Source of the DNA: an uncultured Eubacteriales bacterium
GTDB taxonomy: Bacteria; Bacillota; Clostridia; Lachnospirales; Lachnospiraceae
Direction: 5' to 3'
DNA length: 15,891 nucleotides
NCBI GenBank assembly: GCA_949297565.1
Contig: CASFUI010000244.1
Span: 1-15,891 of the forward strand
Shown: one piece after another, positions 7,251-12,873 of the stretch
Numbering within the stretch: the stretch's first letter is position 1
Layout: each line of letters starts with the position of its first letter
The notes under the pieces: model-generated
Seen by the model: only the letters and a program-made list of their open reading frames with translations
Told to the model about the DNA's origin: nothing
Databases searched by the model: none
Translations under genes and position numbers: made by a program

Positions 7251-7268
7251 TTGATTAATTATTAACAA
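7251..7268. promoter_or_regulatory. Candidate Rex (NADH/NAD+-sensing repressor) operator
   Basis: The 18-mer TTGATTAATTATTAACAA matches the Rex consensus TTGTTAA-N4-TTAACAA at 12 of 14 defined positions; the right half-site is perfect and the left differs at two bases. It lies about +3 to +20 from the predicted gap transcription start, where a bound repressor would block initiation. Rex is known to control central carbon and fermentation genes in Firmicutes, and gap, which produces NADH, is a sensible target. The surrounding DNA is AT-rich, so a chance match is possible. Confidence 0.55.
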
Positions 7269-7296
7269 ACTGATTTTGATTTAGGAGGAAATTTTT

Positions 7297-8325
7297 ATGT
7301 CAGTAAAAGTTGCAATTAATGGTTTTGGACGTATCGGCAGACTTGCATTCAGACAGATGTTTGGTGCTGAGGGATACGAAGTAGTAGCAATCAATGATTT
7401 AACAAGCCCTAAGATGTTGGCTCATCTTCTTAAGTATGACTCATCACAGGGAAGATATGTTGATTTCGGTGAGGAAGACCAGGTTACTGCTGATGACGAG
7501 GCTGGTACAATTACTGTTAAGGGTAAGACAATTAAGATTTATAAAGAGCCTGATGCTAATAACTGCCCATGGGGCGAGATTGGCGTTGATGTAGTTCTTG
7601 AGTGCTCAGGTTTCTATACATCAAAGGAAAAGGCTATGGCTCACATTAATGCAGGCGCTAAGAAGGTTGTTATCTCTGCACCGGCAGGCAATGACTTAAA
7701 GACTATCGTTTACAATGTAAACCACAAGACACTTTCAGCTGATGACCAGATTATCTCTGCTGCATCTTGTACAACAAACTGCCTTGCTCCTATGGCTAAG
7801 GCTCTTAACGACCTTGCTCCAATCGAGTCAGGTATTATGTGTACAATCCATGCTTACACAGGTGATCAGATGATTCTTGACGGACCACAGAGAAAGGGTG
7901 ACCTTAGAAGATCAAGAGCAGGCGCATGCAATATCGTTCCTAACTCAACAGGTGCTGCTAAGGCTATCGGTCTTGTTATCCCTGAGCTTAACGGAAAGCT
8001 TATCGGTGCTGCTCAGAGAGTTCCTACACCTACAGGCTCTACAACTCTTCTGTTCGCTGTAGTTAATAAAGAGGTTACAGTGGACGAGGTTAATGCCGCT
8101 ATGAAGGCTGCTGCAACAGAGAGCTTTGGCTACAATGATGAGCAGATTGTTTCAAGCGACATCATCGGTATGAGATTCGGCTCACTCTTTGACGCAACAC
8201 AGACAATGTGCTCTAAGCTTCCAGACGGCAAGACACAGGTTGAGGTTGTTTCTTGGTATGATAACGAAAATTCATACACAAGCCAGATGGTTAGAACAAT
8301 CAAGTATTTTGCTGAGTTAAACTAA
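7297..8325 (+). CDS. gap: Glyceraldehyde-3-phosphate dehydrogenase, NAD-dependent, phosphorylating
   Basis: A 342-residue glycolytic enzyme that oxidises glyceraldehyde 3-phosphate to 1,3-bisphosphoglycerate with reduction of NAD+. The Rossmann motif INGFGRIGR is at residues 7-15. Asp34 (AINDLT) points to NAD rather than NADP. The catalytic Cys158 lies in SAASCTTNCLAP and its partner His185 in CTIHAYTGDQ. The phosphate-site block RAGACNIVPNSTGAAKA (207-223) and the C-terminal SWYDNENSY (319-327) are intact. A strong AGGAGG site precedes the ATG by 8 nt. Codon use is restricted in a way that suggests high expression (for example AAG, CTT, GGT, ACA). It is followed by a hairpin and then pgk, and a Rex-like operator lies at its promoter. 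No cggR-type regulator gene precedes it. Confidence 0.97.
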   Translation: MSVKVAINGFGRIGRLAFRQMFGAEGYEVVAINDLTSPKMLAHLLKYDSSQGRYVDFGEEDQVTADDEAGTITVKGKTIKIYKEPDANNCPWGEIGVDVVLECSGFYTSKEKAMAHINAGAKKVVISAPAGNDLKTIVYNVNHKTLSADDQIISAASCTTNCLAPMAKALNDLAPIESGIMCTIHAYTGDQMILDGPQRKGDLRRSRAGACNIVPNSTGAAKAIGLVIPELNGKLIGAAQRVPTPTGSTTLLFAVVNKEVTVDEVNAAMKAAATESFGYNDEQIVSSDIIGMRFGSLFDATQTMCSKLPDGKTQVEVVSWYDNENSYTSQMVRTIKYFAELN

Positions 8326-8357
8326 TCATATAAATAAGCAATGAGAATGAGAAAATG

Positions 8358-8398
8358 CCAGAGAATATATGTGCAAAAGCGATATTCTCTGGTCTTTT
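8358..8398 (+). terminator. Hairpin between gap and pgk, candidate partial terminator
   Basis: CCAGAGAATAT (8358-8368) and ATATTCTCTGG (8382-8392) form a perfect 11-bp stem with a 13-nt loop, followed by TCTTTT. The T run is short and interrupted. No promoter is evident between this hairpin and pgk, so pgk probably depends on read-through, with the hairpin lowering pgk relative to gap or protecting the gap mRNA 3' end. Confidence 0.6.
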
Positions 8399-8428
8399 CA
8401 GATAGAAATATAAATGGAGGAAAAATTT

Positions 8429-9622
8429 ATGCTGAATAAAAAGTCAGTTGATGATATCAATGCTAATGGCAAGAGAGTATTGTGCAGATGTGATTTCAAC
8501 GTACCGCTGGACGGAAGCAGAATTACAGATGAGACGCGTCTTGTAGCTGCTCTTCCTACAATCAAGAAACTTATTGCTGACGGCGGAAAGGTCATTCTTT
8601 GCTCGCATCTCGGAAAGCCTAAGGGACCTGACGCAGCATTTTCTTTGGCGCCTGTTGCAAAGAGACTTTCAGAACTGCTCGGTCAGGAAGTAAAGTTCGC
8701 GGCAGATGATACTGTTGTGGGAGAGAATGCAAGAGCAGCAGTTGCAGCCATGAATAACGGTGATGTTATCCTTCTTGAAAATACACGTTTCCGTCCTGAG
8801 GAGACAAAGAACGGTGAAGAGTTTTCTAAGGATTTGGCTTCTATCTGCGATATATTTGTAGATGATGCGTTCGGAACAGCCCACAGAGCACACTGCTCAA
8901 ACGTAGGCGTAACGAAGTATGTTGACACTGCGGTTGTAGGATACCTTATGCAGAGGGAGATAGATTTCCTCGGAAATGCCGTAAATAATCCTGTAAGACC
9001 GTTTGTTGCCATTCTTGGCGGCTCAAAGGTTTCATCAAAGATTTCTGTTATTAACAACCTTCTTGATAAGGTGGATACACTTATCATAGGCGGAGGAATG
9101 TCATATACTTTCCAGAAAGCGCTTGGCGGCAATATCGGACATTCTCTTGTTGAGGACGACTATCTCGATTTCGCAAAAGAGATGATGGAAAAGGCTGAGA
9201 AGAAGGGTGTTAAATTTTTAATCCCTGTTGATACAGTTGTGGCAAAGGAATTTAAAAACGATTCTCCTAGCCATGTTGTAGATGCCGGAAATCAGGCTGA
9301 TGACGATATCGGTATGGACATTGGTCCAAAGACATGCGAGCTTTTTAAGGATGCGTTAAAGGATGCGAAGACAGTTGTGTGGAACGGACCTATGGGCGTA
9401 TTTGAGTTCCCTAACTTTGCAAAGGGCACAATAGCGGTTGCTGAGGAGCTTGCTTCATTAAAGGATGCCACAACTATTATCGGCGGCGGCGATTCGGCGG
9501 CAGCAGTTAATAATCTTGGCTTCGGCGATAAGATGACACATATATCAACAGGCGGCGGCGCTTCTCTTGAGTTCCTTGAGGGCAAGTCACTTCCTGGTGT
9601 TGATGCGGCAAATGACAAATAA
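8429..9622 (+). CDS. pgk: Phosphoglycerate kinase
   Basis: A 397-residue glycolytic kinase that makes ATP and 3-phosphoglycerate from 1,3-bisphosphoglycerate. The substrate-site motif CRCDFNVPL (19-27) with Asp22 and Asn24, Arg37, and SHLGKPKG (59-66) are present, as are ENTRFRPEE and VDDAFGTAHRAHCSN. The C-terminal nucleotide domain has IGGGMSYTFQKA, VWNGPMGVFE, GGGDSAAAVNNLG and HISTGGGASLEFLEGKSLPG. I start at ATG 8429, because the in-frame ATG at 8414 overlaps the GGAGG ribosome binding site (8416-8420), which is 8 nt before 8429. The length is normal for bacterial Pgk. A strong terminator follows the stop codon, ending the gap-pgk unit. Confidence 0.97.
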   Translation: MLNKKSVDDINANGKRVLCRCDFNVPLDGSRITDETRLVAALPTIKKLIADGGKVILCSHLGKPKGPDAAFSLAPVAKRLSELLGQEVKFAADDTVVGENARAAVAAMNNGDVILLENTRFRPEETKNGEEFSKDLASICDIFVDDAFGTAHRAHCSNVGVTKYVDTAVVGYLMQREIDFLGNAVNNPVRPFVAILGGSKVSSKISVINNLLDKVDTLIIGGGMSYTFQKALGGNIGHSLVEDDYLDFAKEMMEKAEKKGVKFLIPVDTVVAKEFKNDSPSHVVDAGNQADDDIGMDIGPKTCELFKDALKDAKTVVWNGPMGVFEFPNFAKGTIAVAEELASLKDATTIIGGGDSAAAVNNLGFGDKMTHISTGGGASLEFLEGKSLPGVDAANDK

Positions 9623-9656
9623 ATAAGACTGACATAATATTTATTATATAAGAGGA

Positions 9657-9701
9657 GTCCCGGAATTTCGGATTTGGAAATTTCGGGACTTTTGCTCTTT
9701 T
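9657..9701 (+). terminator. Intrinsic terminator after pgk
   Basis: Arms 9657-9669 and 9677-9689 pair over 13 positions with one G-U pair (GTCCCG/CGGGAC at the base) and a 7-nt loop. They are followed by TTTT, then GC and TCTTTT. It closes the gap-pgk unit and precedes about 300 nt without a recognised gene, annotated here as the tpiA control region. Confidence 0.85.
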
Positions 9702-9711
9702 AGTATTTTTT

Positions 9712-9732
9712 GTCGAATTTTTAAAATTTGAC
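9712..9732. promoter_or_regulatory. 21-bp palindrome, candidate operator upstream of tpiA
   Basis: A perfect dyad around T9722 except for one mismatched pair (9715/9729), with arms GTC...GAC enclosing an A/T core. It overlaps the -35 box (9728-9733) of the distal tpiA promoter, a usual place for a repressor site. I do not match it to a known regulator. AT-rich DNA makes chance dyads more likely. Confidence 0.35.
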
Positions 9733-9757
9733 TGGAGAGGTCTTAAAATTATATACT
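9728..9757 (+). promoter_or_regulatory. Candidate distal promoter of tpiA
   Basis: TTGACT (9728-9733, 5/6) and TATACT (9752-9757, 5/6) are separated by 18 nt. Transcripts from here would have a leader of about 240 nt. Confidence 0.5.
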
Positions 9758-9802
9758 TTTTGCTTAAATTCAGAAAAATATATAGAGTTTTTTGAAATTG
9801 TG

Positions 9803-9811
9803 TGATATAAT
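9803..9811 (+). promoter_or_regulatory. Candidate proximal, extended -10 promoter of tpiA
   Basis: TGA directly followed by a consensus TATAAT (9806-9811) makes an extended -10 element. There is no good -35 box at 16-18 nt. Transcription would start near 9818, just before the structured leader. Confidence 0.55.
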
Positions 9812-9843
9812 TTTTTTATATTAATCGTGAGTAAATTAAGTCA

Positions 9844-10004
9844 AGTACCCCGCACCTGACAGCGGGGCATAAGTTTAGAAGAGCCGTAAACGGCGGGGTA
9901 TTCGACCACCGCAGGAGACAGGTCATGAAAGTGTGCTACCTGGTAGTTGCCTGCGGTAATAATAAAGCTGCGAGTATATTATTGTTTCAGGAGGGGTATT
10001 TGTT
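9844..10004 (+). promoter_or_regulatory. Structured 5' leader of tpiA, candidate RNA switch of unknown class
   Basis: The segment AGTACCCCGC (9844-9853) has three possible partners. GCGGGG at 9862-9867 gives a local hairpin with the 8-nt loop ACCTGACA. GCGGGGTATT at 9893-9902 gives ten pairs including one G-U. GGGGTATT at 9993-10000, overlapping the tpiA ribosome binding site AGGAGG (9989-9994), gives eight pairs including one G-U. Further on, ACCGCAGG (9908-9915) and CCTGCGGT (9950-9957) form a perfect 8-bp stem enclosing CAGGT (9919-9923) and ACCTG (9938-9942); ACCTG also occurs in the first hairpin loop (9854-9858), allowing a pseudoknot. AATAATA/TATTATT (9958-9964/9977-9983) can form a last hairpin. 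There is no terminator in the leader, so control would be at translation. I do not recognise a known riboswitch consensus. The pairings are seen in the sequence; the switching function is inference. Confidence 0.5.
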
Positions 10005-10041
10005 ATGCGCAAAAAGATGGTGGCTGGAAATTGGAAAATGA
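9925..10041 (+). CDS. Possible 38-codon upstream ORF overlapping the tpiA start
   Basis: ATG 9925 follows AGGAG (9913-9917) by 7 nt and opens a frame beginning MKVCYLVVACGNNKAAS. It runs through the tpiA ribosome binding site and ends at TGA 10039-10041, 37 nt inside tpiA in another frame. Its ribosome binding site is partly inside the 8-bp stem 9908-9915/9950-9957. If translated, it could open the leader or couple translation to tpiA. An ORF of this length can occur by chance and I recognise no family, so this is a weak call. Confidence 0.22.
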   Translation: MKVCYLVVACGNNKAASILLFQEGYLLCAKRWWLEIGK

Positions 10042-10757
10042 ATATGACACCTAGTCAGGCTGTTAAGCTTGCGAAGGAACTTAAACCTAAGGTTGATACC
10101 AATGAAGTTGATGTTGTGTTTTGTGTTCCGGCGATTGATATAGTTCCAGTTGTAAATGAAGTAAAGGACAGCGGTATCAAGGTCGGAGCTGAGAATATGT
10201 TTTATGAGGAAAAGGGAGCGTATACGGGCGAGCTTTCGCCTGAAATGCTTATAGATGCAGGAGTGACATATGTTATTATAGGACACTCTGAGAGAAGGCA
10301 GTATTTTCATGAGACAGATGAAGTTATTAACAAAAAAATGCGTAAAGCTATAGAGCACAAGCTTCTGCCTATCCTTTGCTGCGGCGAAAGCCTTGAGCAG
10401 AGAGAGAAGGGAGTTGCTATCGAATTTATAAAAAAACAGATAGCAAGTGCTTTTAAATACATTCCGCCTGAAAATGTTATTAATTGTGTGATTGCATATG
10501 AGCCTATCTGGGCTATCGGTACCGGGCGTGTGGCAACGGCCGAGCAGGCGCAGGAGGTATGTGAAGCTATAAGAGGCAGCATACGGGATATTTATGGTGC
10601 CGTTGTGGCTGAAAGGATAAGGATTCTCTATGGAGGAAGCGTCAATGCGGCAAATGCCTCACAGATTTTTTCAATGCCTGATATTGACGGAGGGCTGGTA
10701 GGTGGTGCAAGCCTTAAGCCGGAATTTGCTGATATTGTAAATTATAATAAAAAGTAA
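10005..10757 (+). CDS. tpiA: Triosephosphate isomerase
   Basis: A 250-residue TIM-barrel enzyme, normally a homodimer, that interconverts dihydroxyacetone phosphate and glyceraldehyde 3-phosphate. The substrate-binding Asn9 and Lys11 lie in AGNWKMN, the catalytic His94 in IIGHSERRQYF and the catalytic Glu166 in AYEPIWAIGTG. The phosphate-gripping loop after Glu166 and the later YGGSV (209-213) and GGLVGGASL (229-237) blocks are intact. The AGGAGG ribosome binding site (9989-9994) lies 10 nt before the ATG and overlaps a segment that can pair with the upstream leader. It sits between pgk and gpmI but is bounded by terminators on both sides, so it is probably its own transcription unit. Confidence 0.97.
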   Translation: MRKKMVAGNWKMNMTPSQAVKLAKELKPKVDTNEVDVVFCVPAIDIVPVVNEVKDSGIKVGAENMFYEEKGAYTGELSPEMLIDAGVTYVIIGHSERRQYFHETDEVINKKMRKAIEHKLLPILCCGESLEQREKGVAIEFIKKQIASAFKYIPPENVINCVIAYEPIWAIGTGRVATAEQAQEVCEAIRGSIRDIYGAVVAERIRILYGGSVNAANASQIFSMPDIDGGLVGGASLKPEFADIVNYNKK

Positions 10758-10807
10758 TTATTTGTTGCTGCATAGGCTGAAGCTGTGCGGTAATGAAAAA
10801 AGCATAT

Positions 10808-10842
10808 CGGGTGTGACTGCGGTGTCACACCCGTTTTTCTTT
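10808..10842 (+). terminator. Intrinsic terminator after tpiA
   Basis: CGGGTGTGAC (10808-10817) and GTCACACCCG (10824-10833) form a perfect 10-bp stem with a 6-nt loop, followed by TTTTTCTTT. This is the strongest terminator in the window. Confidence 0.92.
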
Positions 10843-10868
10843 ACTTTTATGGTAGGATATGTTATGAT
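10840..10868 (+). promoter_or_regulatory. Candidate promoter of gpmI
   Basis: TTTACT (10840-10845, 4/6) and TATGAT (10863-10868, 5/6) are 17 nt apart. The -35 box touches the T tail of the tpiA terminator. The leader would be about 60 nt and includes a small hairpin, GGTTTT/AAAACC (10875-10880/10889-10894). A second TTGAAA/TATAAT pair nearer the gene has too short a spacer. Confidence 0.45.
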
Positions 10869-10936
10869 ACCACTGGTTTTGGAGTATAAAAACCGTTGAA
10901 AATGTGAATATTTTTATAATATAAAGGAGAAAGAAT

Positions 10937-12475
10937 ATGAAGAAAAAGCCTGTTGTATTAATGATACTTGACGGATATGGTTTAAATAATAAAAAAGAAG
11001 GCAACGGAATTGCAAACGCGAACACACCTGTTATGGACAAGCTGATGTCAGAGTATCCTTGTGTAAAGGGATACGCCAGCGGTCTTGCGGTAGGTCTTCC
11101 TGACGGACAGATGGGAAATTCGGAGGTAGGACATCTCAACATGGGTGCCGGAAGGATTGTCTATCAGGAGCTCACAAGAATTACAAAGTCAATTGAGGAC
11201 GGCGATTTTTTTGAAAATGAGGAACTGCTCGGCGCAATCGAAAACTGCAAGAAGAATAATTCAGACCTTCACCTTTACGGACTGCTCTCAGACGGCGGCG
11301 TTCACAGCCATATAACACATCTGTTCGCGCTTCTTGAGCTTGCGAAGAGAAACGGTCTTACGAATGTTTATGTTCACGGTTTTATGGACGGCAGGGATAC
11401 TGCAACTGAAGGCGGAAAAGGATATATCAATCAGCTCTGCGATAAAATGGAGGAGCTTGGAGTCGGAAAAATTGCATCAATTATGGGACGTTACTATGTA
11501 ATGGACAGAGACAACAGATGGGACAGAGTTGAGGCTGCTTACAGAGCGCTTACAGATGGCGTCGGCAATGAGGCGGCATGCGCAAAGTGTGCAATAAGCG
11601 ATTCCTATGCGGCAGGAAAGACAGATGAGTTTGTTGTGCCTACAGTTATAAAGGAGGACGGAAAGCCAGTTGCCACAATTAAGGACGGCGATTCCGTAAT
11701 ATGTTTTAATTTCAGACCTGACAGAGCAAGGGAGATTACAAGGTGCTTCTGCGATGATAATTTTACCGGTTTTGACAGGGGGGCAAGAAAGAAAGTTCAC
11801 TACGTATGCTTTACTGATTACGATGTGACAATAGAAAATAAGTATGTTGCGTTCAAGAAAGAAGAAATTAAAAATACATTCGGTGAGTTCCTTGCAAATC
11901 ATCACATGACACAGGCGAGAATAGCTGAGACAGAAAAGTACGCTCATGTTACATTTTTCTTTAACGGCGGCGTTGAGGAGCCAAACGAGGGAGAGGACAG
12001 AATTCTTGTTAAATCGCCTAAGGTCGCAACCTATGACCTTCAGCCTGAAATGAGCGCTCCTGAGGTATGCGATAAGCTCACTGAAGCAATCCGTTCAGGA
12101 AAATATGATGTCATCATAATCAATTTTGCAAATCCTGATATGGTTGGCCATACGGGAGTAATGAGCGCTGTGGTAAAGGCTATTGAGACGGTTGACGAGT
12201 GTGTAGGAAAGGCTGTTGAGGCGATTAAGGAGGTTGACGGTGTAATGTTTATCTGCGCTGACCACGGAAACGCAGAGCAGCTTGTAGATGATGCCGGGGA
12301 GCCGTACACAGCACACACTACTAATCCTGTGCCGTTTATTCTTGTGAATTATGACGAGGCATATACGCTCAGAGAGGGCGGACGTCTCTGCGATATAGTT
12401 CCTACTCTCATTGAGATAATGGGGCTTGAAAAGCCGGCAGAGATGACAGGAGAATCACTTCTGATAAAGAAATAA
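10937..12475 (+). CDS. gpmI: 2,3-bisphosphoglycerate-independent phosphoglycerate mutase
   Basis: A 512-residue, manganese-dependent enzyme of the alkaline-phosphatase superfamily that converts 3-phosphoglycerate to 2-phosphoglycerate. Metal and catalytic residues are in the expected order: Asp12 in LILDGYG-like MILDGYGL, the phosphoserine nucleophile Ser62 in GQMGNSEVGHLNMGAGR, then Asp401 and His405 in NPDMVGHTG, Asp442 and His443 in ICADHGNAEQL, and His460 in AHTTNPVP. The inserted transferase domain (about 75-310) carries GLLSDGGVHSH, HGFMDGRDT and FNFRPDRAREIT. In endospore formers this enzyme is known to be pH sensitive through manganese binding. AAGGAG lies 7 nt before the ATG. Enolase, the next pathway step, is not in the window; secG follows. 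Confidence 0.97.
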   Translation: MKKKPVVLMILDGYGLNNKKEGNGIANANTPVMDKLMSEYPCVKGYASGLAVGLPDGQMGNSEVGHLNMGAGRIVYQELTRITKSIEDGDFFENEELLGAIENCKKNNSDLHLYGLLSDGGVHSHITHLFALLELAKRNGLTNVYVHGFMDGRDTATEGGKGYINQLCDKMEELGVGKIASIMGRYYVMDRDNRWDRVEAAYRALTDGVGNEAACAKCAISDSYAAGKTDEFVVPTVIKEDGKPVATIKDGDSVICFNFRPDRAREITRCFCDDNFTGFDRGARKKVHYVCFTDYDVTIENKYVAFKKEEIKNTFGEFLANHHMTQARIAETEKYAHVTFFFNGGVEEPNEGEDRILVKSPKVATYDLQPEMSAPEVCDKLTEAIRSGKYDVIIINFANPDMVGHTGVMSAVVKAIETVDECVGKAVEAIKEVDGVMFICADHGNAEQLVDDAGEPYTAHTTNPVPFILVNYDEAYTLREGGRLCDIVPTLIEIMGLEKPAEMTGESLLIKK

Positions 12476-12482
12476 TAGATAC

Positions 12483-12511
12483 TTGAAATTATTAAATGCT
12501 TGTGTTAAAAT
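12483..12511 (+). promoter_or_regulatory. Candidate promoter of secG
   Basis: TTGAAA (12483-12488) and TAAAAT (12506-12511), both 5/6 to consensus, are 17 nt apart. TGT directly before the -10 box adds an extended -10 feature. It lies 8 nt after the gpmI stop, and no terminator separates gpmI from secG, so read-through from gpmI may add to expression. Confidence 0.6.
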
Positions 12512-12555
12512 TGACCTATTGTGTAAATATTTAGCCAAGTAGGAGGTGTTAATAG

Positions 12556-12813
12556 ATGTTCGGAATGTCATGGGCAGATACATTTAGAGTGTTTTTGATG
12601 GGACTTTTTATATTAGTTTGTATTTTTATAACGGTTATCGTTCTTATGCAGGAGAGTAAGCAGAACGGATTGTCTGGCGCAATCAGCGGCGCTGCAGATA
12701 CTTACTGGGGCAAGAATAAAGGACGTTCAATGGAGGGCAAGCTGGTTTTATTTACAAAGATTTTAGCTGTCGCTTTTATTGTTATTGCCGCTGTATTGAA
12801 TATTAATTTTTAA
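12556..12813 (+). CDS. secG: Protein translocase subunit SecG
   Basis: An 85-residue membrane protein of the SecYEG translocon, which stimulates SecA-driven protein export. Two hydrophobic segments (about 10-31 and 62-83) flank the family loop VLMQESKQNGLSGAISGAADTYWGKNKGRSMEGKL, whose QxxKxxGLSGA pattern is diagnostic. The length is typical for Firmicutes. The AGGAGGTG site at 12541-12548 is among the best in the window. Gene order secG-rnr-smpB-ssrA is common in Firmicutes. A terminator lies 11 nt after the stop. Confidence 0.95.
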   Translation: MFGMSWADTFRVFLMGLFILVCIFITVIVLMQESKQNGLSGAISGAADTYWGKNKGRSMEGKLVLFTKILAVAFIVIAAVLNINF

Positions 12814-12824
12814 TCGGTTTCCGG

Positions 12825-12860
12825 GACGCTCTTGAGTAAATGCTTAAGGGCGTCTTTTTT
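12825..12860 (+). terminator. Intrinsic terminator between secG and rnr
   Basis: Arms 12825-12836 and 12843-12854 pair over 12 positions with two G-U pairs and a 6-nt loop, followed by TTTTTT (12855-12860). The rnr ribosome binding site begins 2 nt later and no promoter fits between, so rnr expression seems to require read-through. It may act as an attenuator. Confidence 0.82.
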
Positions 12861-12873
12861 GTGGAGGTTTATT

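Noticed and set aside
8414..8428. Pgk start at ATG 8414
   Set aside because: This ATG overlaps the GGAGG ribosome binding site that serves ATG 8429, and the extra residues are not part of the family N-terminus.
9844..9960. Could be a small palindromic mobile element remnant (IS200/IS605-like end) rather than a leader RNA
   Set aside because: No transposase, target duplication or second copy is visible, and the pairings include the tpiA ribosome binding site, which fits a leader better. A genome-wide search for copies would settle it.
12832..12873. Longer RNase R start at TTG 12832
   Set aside because: It would lie inside the secG-rnr terminator and lacks a ribosome binding site; GTG 12874 has GGAGG at 6 nt.
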